DNA of 6,562 nucleotides from Ruminiclostridium sp. (GTDB lineage Bacteria; Bacillota; Clostridia; DSM-8532), in assembly GCA_003535195.1 (NCBI GenBank), contig DOHN01000129.1, positions 10,730 to 17,291 of the forward strand, read 5' to 3'. Positions 1 to 4,970 of the stretch are shown piece by piece. The first letter of the stretch is position 1. Each line of letters begins with the position of its first letter. The position numbers were made by a program, and so were the translations under genes. The notes beneath the pieces are model-generated. The model did no database searches, was not told the origin of the DNA, and saw only the letters and a program-made list of their open reading frames with translations.

Positions 1-707
1 CCGAAGGGCGGCGCTGTTACACCGATATCGTTCCGCCGGCCGGACTCTATGGCCCCCTCGATAATTTCAGGGCCGAAACGGCCCTTCCCGATGTCAACCA
101 TGGTTCCCACCATAATTCGGACCATATTGTAGAGAAACCCGTCCCCTTCAATATCAAAGATCAAAAGATCCCCTTCCCTGCTCCAGGCCGATTTAAAAAT
201 TGTTCTTTCAAAGGTTTTGACACTGTGCCCGGAGGCACAAAAAGCTTTGAAGGAATGGAATCCCATGAAAAAGCCGGCAGCCTCCTGCATGGCACCAAAA
301 TCCAGGACCTGCCGCACATGCCATGCTCTTTTGGCAAGCAGGGCCGATCTTTGAGGCCTGTTCAAAATCACATACCGGTAATGCTTCCCCTTTGCTGAAA
401 ATTGTGCGTGGAAATCATCATTGACAGCTTCGGAATCTATAATGGAAATCCCCTCAGGGAGAAAGGAGTTTAAGGCGGGAGTAAAATTCCCGACAGGGAT
501 TTTGGACGCTGTCCGAAAGCTGGCCGTCTGGCCATAGGCGTGGACTCCGGCATCGGTTCTGCCCGATCCGTCAGGTATGACATCCTCTCCCGTAAGCTTT
601 TTGATGGCTCCTGCCAGCACCTCCTGCACCGATAGGGCATTGTCCTGATATTGCCAGCCATGGTAATCAGACCCGTCATATTCAATTGTGAGCTTTATAT
701 TTTGCAT
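1..707 (-). CDS. truA: tRNA pseudouridine(38-40) synthase TruA, 3' end cut by the window edge
   Basis: TruA converts uridines 38, 39 and 40 in the tRNA anticodon arm to pseudouridine; it is cytoplasmic and needs no cofactor. The frame opens with MQNIKLTIEYDGSDYHGWQY, the usual TruA start, and carries the catalytic motif GRTDAGVHA with the nucleophile Asp52. Further family blocks follow: NSFLPEGI, HYRYVI near residue 123, FMGFHSFKAFCASG, and the C-terminal GDGFLYNMVRIMVGT. It ends at the window edge in GVTAPPFG. 235 codons are visible; family members are usually about 245-260 residues, so only a short C-terminal tail is missing. The ATG at 707 has a weak AGGT Shine-Dalgarno at 715-718. It begins 19 bases after the stop of the ROK kinase on the same strand and is probably co-transcribed with it. 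In many Bacillota truA directly follows ecfT; here five genes lie between. Family assignment is very secure. Confidence 0.96.
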   Translation of the reverse strand, partial: MQNIKLTIEYDGSDYHGWQYQDNALSVQEVLAGAIKKLTGEDVIPDGSGRTDAGVHAYGQTASFRTASKIPVGNFTPALNSFLPEGISIIDSEAVNDDFHAQFSAKGKHYRYVILNRPQRSALLAKRAWHVRQVLDFGAMQEAAGFFMGFHSFKAFCASGHSVKTFERTIFKSAWSREGDLLIFDIEGDGFLYNMVRIMVGTMVDIGKGRFGPEIIEGAIESGRRNDIGVTAPPF

Positions 708-726
708 TGCCGTTACCTGTTTTATT

Positions 727-1680
727 CTACTTAAGCCTGGGGATCAGAGCCGCTCCTATAATGCCCGCATCGTTTCCGGTTTCAGCGGCTACCAGCTTTG
801 CAGCTTTCAGATCCCCGATATAAAATGTTCTTTCCTTCATTTTTTCTCTTAGGGGGACCAGAAGATTTTCTCCCTCTTTTGAAACCCCGCCGCCAATGAC
901 AATGACATTGGGCTGAAAGATATTGACCACATTGGAAAGGCCATCAGCCAGGATGTCAATATACTGGTCAACGATTTTTATACCTATTTCATCACCCAGT
1001 CTGGCCGCATCAAAGGCCGTCTTGGCATTCACTTTTTCAATATTCCCGCCCACCAGCTCCAGAATTTTTGACTGGGGATAGGAAATGGCGGCCTTTTTGG
1101 TTTCCCGGATGAGTGCGGTTGCCGATGAATACGCTTCCCAGCAGCCTTTTCTGCCGCAGGTACAGTCCTCGCCGTTTAGGCTTATAACCATATGCCCCAG
1201 CTCCGCGCCCGCGCCATTGGAGCCTATATAGAGCTTATTATGAAATAGAACGCCGCCGCCTATACCCGTTCCAATGGTTATGATAACAGCATATTCCGCA
1301 CCCCGGGCGGCTCCCGCCACACTCTCCGCAATGGCGGCGCAATTGGCGTCGTTCTCCAGGTAAACCGGCACCGGGATGTGTTTCTGAATGTCTTCCCGAA
1401 TACGTACATTGCGAAAACCTAAATTGAAATTGGCAATAATGATCCCGCTTTCACGGTCGAGGGATCCCGGGCTGCCTATCCCTATGCTGTAAATATCCCC
1501 GGCTTCTAATTGCGCCTCGCGCATCAGCTTTTTAACAAGCATGCACAAGTCATTGACGATTTCCGCGCTTTTTCTGGTCCGGCCCGTAGGCACACTGTCT
1601 TTATAGAGAATTTTACCTTCTTCGTCCACAATTCCGGCGGCGATTTTTGTTCCTCCCAGGTCTATCCCTATATAAAACAT
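727..1680 (-). CDS. ROK-family sugar kinase, probable glucokinase
   Basis: The 317-residue protein is likely to phosphorylate a hexose, most plausibly glucose, with ATP in the cytoplasm. Visible motifs in order: N-terminal phosphate-binding GIDLGGTK (residues 5-12); ENDAN (109-113) with catalytic Asp111; IGTGIGGG (136-143); the ROK signature ELGH (160-163), where Glu160 and His163 contact sugar and zinc; the zinc motif CTCGRKGCWE (173-182), giving His163, Cys173, Cys175 and Cys180 as ligands; and C-terminal IGGGVS and GNDAGIIGAA. Length and motif spacing match bacterial ROK glucokinases such as GlcK. There is no N-terminal helix-turn-helix, so this is a kinase and not a ROK repressor. The start at 1680 is preceded by GGGAGG five bases upstream. 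It leads a unit with truA from the promoter at 1711-1739. Sugar specificity (glucose against N-acetylmannosamine or fructose) cannot be settled from motifs alone. Confidence 0.93.
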   Translation of the reverse strand: MFYIGIDLGGTKIAAGIVDEEGKILYKDSVPTGRTRKSAEIVNDLCMLVKKLMREAQLEAGDIYSIGIGSPGSLDRESGIIIANFNLGFRNVRIREDIQKHIPVPVYLENDANCAAIAESVAGAARGAEYAVIITIGTGIGGGVLFHNKLYIGSNGAGAELGHMVISLNGEDCTCGRKGCWEAYSSATALIRETKKAAISYPQSKILELVGGNIEKVNAKTAFDAARLGDEIGIKIVDQYIDILADGLSNVVNIFQPNVIVIGGGVSKEGENLLVPLREKMKERTFYIGDLKAAKLVAAETGNDAGIIGAALIPRLK

Positions 1681-1710
1681 AACTTCCTCCCAGAGAGATT
1701 ACTTGTTCAG

Positions 1711-1725
1711 ATTATATGATATAAT
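1711..1725. repeat. 15-base palindrome joining two divergent -10 elements
   Basis: ATTATAT-G-ATATAAT is a perfect inverted repeat of 7-base arms around a central G. Each arm supplies the -10 hexamer of one of the two divergent promoters. The symmetry may simply reflect two facing TATAAT boxes, or it may be an operator; the sequence does not decide between these. Confidence 0.6.
1717..1725 (+). promoter_or_regulatory. Extended -10 promoter of the GNAT acetyltransferase
   Basis: TGATATAAT is a perfect extended -10 (TG-N-TATAAT, with the hexamer at 1720-1725). The expected -35 position, near 1697-1702, reads GATTAC and is poor, as is common where TGn is present. Transcription would start near 1732, about 30 bases before the ATG at 1762, which leaves room for the AAGGA ribosome binding site at 1749-1753. 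The element lies within the spacer of the opposing kinase promoter. Confidence 0.6.
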
Positions 1726-1761
1726 ACCGACATAATCAATAAAGCTGCAAGGATGGATACC

Positions 1762-2307
1762 ATGATAGCAGGCAGGAATATTATATTGCGCACAGTGCTC
1801 CCCGATGAGGTGGAAAGTCTTTACGAGCGGATCTACCAGATTAATGATAAAGGGCCCTATTGGCATTTGTCCATTCAATCCCCTTCCGAATTTTTCAAGG
1901 AATACAAGCAAACCGGGTTTTGGTCGGATCAGGAGGGACGGATGCTGATTCTCACAAAAGACGGAGGATTGATCGGTGAACTCTTGTATTTTAAAGGTCT
2001 GGACTACCAGTCGGGGGTTGAGGTGGGCTATGAGCTTTTTAATAAAGAATACTCCGGCCATGGGTATATGGGGGAAGCCCTGCTCCTGTTCTGTGCATAT
2101 ATGTTCTCTGTCCGCCCCATCAACCGGATCCAGGTCAATGTCATGGAGGGCAATATTGCCAGCCGCAAAGTGGTTGAGAAGTGCGGCTTTGTTTATGAGG
2201 GCACCATGAGGCATGCCACCTTCCATCAAGGCCAATACCACAATTTAAGACTCTATTCCCTGCTTCGGGAGGAATGCCCCCCTTTTGAGCGCCTCCTTGA
2301 CAAATAA
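1762..2307 (+). CDS. GNAT-family N-acetyltransferase, RimJ/RimL-like
   Basis: This 181-residue cytoplasmic protein is a single GNAT domain of the Acetyltransf_3 (RimJ/RimL) type, which moves an acetyl group from acetyl-CoA to an amine, often a protein N-terminus, amino sugar or small molecule. Supporting features are the N-terminal ILRTVLPDEVESLY, the acetyl-CoA loop YSGHGYMGEAL (about 97-107), and the C-terminal block N-I-A-S-R-K-VVEKCGFVYEG (from about 131) followed by YSLLREEC. The pyrophosphate loop reads S-G-H-G-Y-M, departing from the usual Q/R-x-x-G-x-G/A at its first and last positions. I chose the ATG at 1762 because AAGGA at 1749-1753 lies eight bases upstream; the in-frame ATG at 1753 has no properly spaced site and would add three residues. 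It is transcribed divergently from the kinase and may share a transcript with the DUF421 gene 115 bases downstream. The substrate is unknown. Confidence 0.88.
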   Translation: MIAGRNIILRTVLPDEVESLYERIYQINDKGPYWHLSIQSPSEFFKEYKQTGFWSDQEGRMLILTKDGGLIGELLYFKGLDYQSGVEVGYELFNKEYSGHGYMGEALLLFCAYMFSVRPINRIQVNVMEGNIASRKVVEKCGFVYEGTMRHATFHQGQYHNLRLYSLLREECPPFERLLDK

Positions 2308-2422
2308 TAACATCACTCATGGCGCTAAACTTTTGCCTCCGCAGAATTCTGCCGCCTATGTATGAATCCCACCTTTACGGTTAAACTAGGTTCAAAATTT
2401 CTCCTGGAGGCATTTTATCCCC

Positions 2423-3109
2423 GTGGTTTCTCAGCTGATTTTTCGAACCTTCTTTCTATATCTTATTGTAGTCATTGCCATGAGACTTATGGGCAAGCGC
2501 CAAATCGGCCAACTTCAGCCCTTTGAATTCGTTATTGCAGTCATGATATCGGAGCTTGCGGCGCTGCCTCTTACCGAGGATGATAAAAAGCTGCACCATG
2601 CTTTGATTCCCATTGGGGTGCTGCTGGCATGCCAGCTAGCCATTTCTTTTTTATCCATCAAGGGAGTCCGGATTCGTGAAGTAGTATGCGGAAAGCCTAC
2701 TCTCCTTATTCGGAACGGCAAAATGCTCGAAAAAAATATGCGCAAAGAAATGTATACCATCAACGATCTGCTGGAACAGCTTCGCTTTTACAGTATACCA
2801 AGCATTGAAGATGTGGAATATGCCATCCTCGAAACCAACGGTCAGCTGAGTGTTTTACTGAAAAGCACTAAAAGGCCGGCCACTCCCGAAGACTTTAGCA
2901 TAGACCCCCTTGAGGAACATTTTAACCACGACATCATAATTGACGGAAAACTGATTGGGCGAACCCTGCAAAAACTTCATCTGGAAAGAGAGTGGGTTGA
3001 CGAAAGGCTAAAGGAATTCGGTGTGAACGACTACGCTCATGTCTTCTACGCCGCCATTGACAACAAACAGAAGCTCATTGTCCAAAAAAGAGGCGAGTTT
3101 TTGGATTAG
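2423..3109 (+). CDS. DUF421/YetF-type membrane protein
   Basis: The 228-residue protein matches the YetF/YcaP (DUF421) family. It has three predicted membrane segments (about residues 7-23, 33-51 and 58-78), the family hallmark RLMGKRQIGQLQPFEF (21-36) and ISELAALPL (42-50), then a cytoplasmic domain with the block YTINDLLEQLR (111-121) and AILETNGQLSVLLK (134-147). Family biochemistry is poorly known. In spore formers relatives are found in spore inner membranes, and the related 2Duf protein affects spore heat resistance, but nothing here shows that role. The start is GTG at 2423: no other in-frame ATG, GTG or TTG lies just upstream, and GGAGG at 2406-2410 is 12 bases away, a long but usable spacing. 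The 115-base gap after the acetyltransferase shows no clear terminator and only weak promoter-like sequence. The gene ends 13 bases from the convergent small gene. Confidence 0.9.
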   Translation: MVSQLIFRTFFLYLIVVIAMRLMGKRQIGQLQPFEFVIAVMISELAALPLTEDDKKLHHALIPIGVLLACQLAISFLSIKGVRIREVVCGKPTLLIRNGKMLEKNMRKEMYTINDLLEQLRFYSIPSIEDVEYAILETNGQLSVLLKSTKRPATPEDFSIDPLEEHFNHDIIIDGKLIGRTLQKLHLEREWVDERLKEFGVNDYAHVFYAAIDNKQKLIVQKRGEFLD

Positions 3110-3122
3110 AGTACTTATATTC

Positions 3123-3362
3123 TTACTTATTCAGCAGGGATTCCACAATGACCCGCATAACCTCAAGTTCGATTCTTTGTATATCCACCTTTGTCAGAAT
3201 AGGTTTTAAGGTTTCAGAATATTCAAAGGTCACCTTGGGAGGCCTTCTGACAACCGAAACCAGTTCGTTCATAAACCGGGTTTTTCCGTCATCATAGGAG
3301 ACCTTAACCACAAATTGAGGATCAAAGCTTTTGTCCTGCATTACTCTAGCATCTATTTTCAT
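3123..3362 (-). CDS. Conserved-looking small protein of unknown function (79 residues)
   Basis: I do not recognise this protein. It is 79 residues, has no Cys or Trp, no signal peptide and no membrane segment, and nearly balanced charge (about 14 Lys/Arg to 12 Asp/Glu). The first half looks like beta strands (FVVKVSYDDGKTRF, about 17-30) and the last 20 residues, from VDIQRIELEVMR on, look like an amphipathic helix. The pair of prolines at 41-42 separates the two. The ATG at 3362 has a full GGAGG at 3375-3379, 12 bases upstream, which supports translation. It lies on the same strand as the PHP gene, 114 bases downstream of it, so it is either the last gene of the ecf unit or has its own promoter in that AT-rich gap. 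It converges with the DUF421 gene. Coding status is likely but not certain. Confidence 0.7.
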   Translation of the reverse strand: MKIDARVMQDKSFDPQFVVKVSYDDGKTRFMNELVSVVRRPPKVTFEYSETLKPILTKVDIQRIELEVMRVIVESLLNK

Positions 3363-3401
3363 ATTTCGGCCGCACCTCCATATTATATTCCCTATCTATT
3401 C

Positions 3402-3419
3402 TATCGTAATTATTCGATA
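3402..3419. repeat. Short inverted repeat upstream of the 79-residue gene
   Basis: TATCG and CGATA arms (3402-3406 and 3415-3419) face each other across eight AT-rich bases, about 40 bases before the start of the small gene. The size and position would suit a repressor site, but five-base arms in AT-rich DNA can arise by chance. Confidence 0.25.
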
Positions 3420-3429
3420 AAATATTGAC

Positions 3430-3476
3430 ACCGCCGCCTATGGATCTTTAAAAAGCACTTTTCTTTTATCGGCGGT
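3430..3476 (-). terminator. Possible hairpin after the PHP gene, weak terminator at best
   Basis: ACCGCCG (3430-3436) and CGGCGGT (3470-3476) are perfect complements and start immediately after the PHP stop codon on the minus strand. The loop is about 33 bases and contains a small AAAAG/CTTTT inner pairing. Read on the minus strand, the stem is followed by GTCAATATTTTATC instead of an immediate run of T, so it is not a canonical intrinsic terminator. It could attenuate or protect the 3' end of the ecf-PHP transcript. Confidence 0.35.
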
Positions 3477-4157
3477 CTAAAGCGGCTGACGGTTAAGCCT
3501 GGGCGTCTTAATTTTGCGCAATATTTCGGCCAGTTCAAACGAATCCTTCGGCGCCTCAGGCAGATATACCCCACTTCTTCCAATGTCCTCAGGCCGGTGC
3601 ACATCGGATCCTGAAATTTTTATGCCGCCGAAGCCAGACGCGTGTTCCTCGGCTTTTTCATTCATAGAGTCATGGCGCGGGTGGCTGTTGAATATTTCAA
3701 AACCTTCGACAATATTGTCATAGGTTTTTGAAACCATCTTCCTGAAAGGATGAGCCTGGATAAGGAGCAGATCATTTTGCTCTGCCAGTTTCTTTAAAGC
3801 CCATTCATCCAAAAGATGCAGGTTTTCATGACGGTACAGAAAAGCTTCGTCAAAGCCGTAAATAAGGATATCGTCTTCGGTATTGGGAATGCAGTATTCC
3901 ATGCCCAGCAAAACAGTAATACCGTACTTCTTCCCTTCCTCCCGGGCCGTTCGGAAACCTCTTAGATACGAATCCACTTTTTCGCCCCAGGGGAGCTTTC
4001 CAAGCTCTTCGAAAAAACCTCCGTAGAAATGGTCCGTAATACAGATACCGTCATATCCCAGCTCATGATGTATTCGAATCAGATCGCTTGCAAAAATTTT
4101 ACTGCACCGGCTGGTCTCCTTGGTGTGAGTGTGCAGCTCAAATAAGTACTCTCTCAT
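3477..4157 (-). CDS. PHP-domain metal-dependent phosphoesterase
   Basis: The 226-residue protein is a complete stand-alone PHP domain, a metal-dependent hydrolase fold that cleaves phosphoester bonds. Predicted metal ligands lie in the standard order: ELHTHT (His9, His11), ITDH (Asp42, His43), GMEY (Glu87), QAHPFR (His136), FNSHPRH (His159) and SGSDVH (Asp185, His187). All are intact, so it should be active. Family members hydrolyse histidinol phosphate, 3',5'-bisphosphonucleotides or RNA ends; the substrate here is unknown. There is no attached DNA polymerase domain, signal peptide or membrane segment. The ATG at 4157 follows AGGGGAG, which itself overlaps the ecfT stop, and only 12 bases separate the two genes, so it is almost certainly in the ecf operon. 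That placement is not part of the common ecfA1-ecfA2-ecfT-truA order. A YciV-like or histidinol-phosphatase-like enzyme are the main alternatives. Confidence 0.9.
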   Translation of the reverse strand: MREYLFELHTHTKETSRCSKIFASDLIRIHHELGYDGICITDHFYGGFFEELGKLPWGEKVDSYLRGFRTAREEGKKYGITVLLGMEYCIPNTEDDILIYGFDEAFLYRHENLHLLDEWALKKLAEQNDLLLIQAHPFRKMVSKTYDNIVEGFEIFNSHPRHDSMNEKAEEHASGFGGIKISGSDVHRPEDIGRSGVYLPEAPKDSFELAEILRKIKTPRLNRQPL

Positions 4158-4169
4158 CTTTATTCTCCC

Positions 4170-4970
4170 CTAGCTTAAAAAGCGGGCTCCAAAAAGCAGA
4201 CCCAGAAAAGCAACGCTTAATAAACTGATCGTCAGGTCCAGTGGGGTATAATGAATTTCCTTCATCCTGGTTCTGCCTGTACCGCCCCGATAACAGCGCG
4301 ATTCCATAGCCTCTGCCAGTTCCTCGGCCCTCTTGAAGGCACTGACGAAAAGCGGGACCAGAATGGGGATAAAGCTTTTTACCCGTGCAATGATATTCCC
4401 GGTATCAAAATCGGCGCCCCTGGAAGACTGGGCCTTCATGATCCGCTCGGTCTCCTCCAGAAGAGTCGGTATGAAGCGCAATGCAATGGACATCATCATG
4501 GCGATTTCATGGGCAGGGACCCCTATTCTCTGAAGGGGCTTCAACAATTTTTCGATGCCATCGGTTAAAGCCATGGGCGTCGTTGTCAAGGTCATTAAGG
4601 ATGCGATTATAACCAGCATGACCAGTCTGAAAAACACTTTTATGGCTGAAATAATGCCTTCATAGGTTATTTTTACAGGCCCTATCTGGAAAATAGGAGT
4701 TCCGCCTATAAAGAAAAGGTTCAATATCCCGGTTATGATAAGAATCAACAGCAGCGGTTTTATGCCCTTTAGGGTCTGCTTGACAGGAACTCCGCTGATG
4801 AGGAGCAGAATTATTGTGAATGCGCCCATCATGACATATTCCTGCCAGGATTCCATGAGAAAAACCGCAACCATCAGTATAATCGTCCATATGATTTTTG
4901 TACGCGGATCCAGACGGTGTAAGATGGATTTTCCCGGAACATACTGTCCCAGCGTGATATTACTGATCAT
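4170..4970 (-). CDS. ecfT: Energy-coupling factor transporter transmembrane protein EcfT
   Basis: EcfT is the membrane scaffold of ECF importers: it holds the two ATPases and passes their motion to the vitamin-binding S component. The 266-residue protein shows the family opening HRLDPRTKI (18-26), about five or six hydrophobic segments (roughly 26-40, 46-62, 72-90, 112-132, 202-212 and 246-263), and the two cytoplasmic coupling motifs SSRG (182-185) and ESRC (223-226) in the long amphipathic helices, with the conserved arginines Arg184 and Arg225 that contact the ATPases. I start it at ATG 4970 because GGAGG (4979-4983) lies eight bases upstream. A GTG at 4979 would add three residues but overlaps that same site. 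The start overlaps the ecfA stop by 11 bases, indicating translational coupling and matched amounts of the subunits. The PHP gene follows 12 bases later. Confidence 0.95.
   Translation of the reverse strand: MISNITLGQYVPGKSILHRLDPRTKIIWTIILMVAVFLMESWQEYVMMGAFTIILLLISGVPVKQTLKGIKPLLLILIITGILNLFFIGGTPIFQIGPVKITYEGIISAIKVFFRLVMLVIIASLMTLTTTPMALTDGIEKLLKPLQRIGVPAHEIAMMMSIALRFIPTLLEETERIMKAQSSRGADFDTGNIIARVKSFIPILVPLFVSAFKRAEELAEAMESRCYRGGTGRTRMKEIHYTPLDLTISLLSVAFLGLLFGARFLS

Larger units (their letters stand above)
1711..1739 (-). promoter_or_regulatory. Sigma-A-type promoter of the ROK kinase-truA unit
   Basis: On the minus strand a -35 TTGATT (1739-1734) is followed by exactly 17 bases and a perfect -10 TATAAT (1716-1711). 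Transcription would start near 1704, giving a leader of about 24 bases that retains the GGGAGG ribosome binding site at 1686-1691. It is the best consensus promoter in the window. Its spacer contains the -10 of the divergent acetyltransferase promoter, so the two polymerase footprints must overlap. Confidence 0.75.

Noticed and set aside
470..685. A 71-codon minus-strand open frame
   Set aside because: It overlaps truA in another frame on the same strand; the TruA frame carries the catalytic motif and continues to the window edge.
1699..2241. A 180-codon open frame on the minus strand opposite the acetyltransferase gene
   Set aside because: It lies almost wholly antisense to a gene with clear GNAT motifs, has no recognisable domain, and runs through the divergent promoter region. 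It is a by-product of the codon use of the real gene.
2341..2352. GCAGAATTCTGC perfect palindrome between the GNAT and DUF421 genes
   Set aside because: It makes only a four-base stem with an AATT loop, has no T-run, and does not extend outward; it is likely chance and not a terminator.
2333..2362. TTGCCT and TATGTA with an 18-base spacer as a promoter for the DUF421 gene
   Set aside because: Both hexamers match poorly, and similar matches are expected by chance in this stretch.
2358..2384. Eight-codon open frame that could be a leader peptide before the DUF421 gene
   Set aside because: There is no ribosome binding site, no repeated amino-acid codons and no attenuator-like hairpin.
3382..3387. 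TATAAT on the minus strand before the 79-residue gene as a -10 box
   Set aside because: Transcription would begin within or after the GGAGG at 3375-3379, removing the ribosome binding site, and the matching -35 (ATTACG) is poor.
3425..3430. TTGACA on the plus strand as a -35 element
   Set aside because: The position 17 bases downstream reads TTAAAA, not a good -10, and no plus-strand gene follows.
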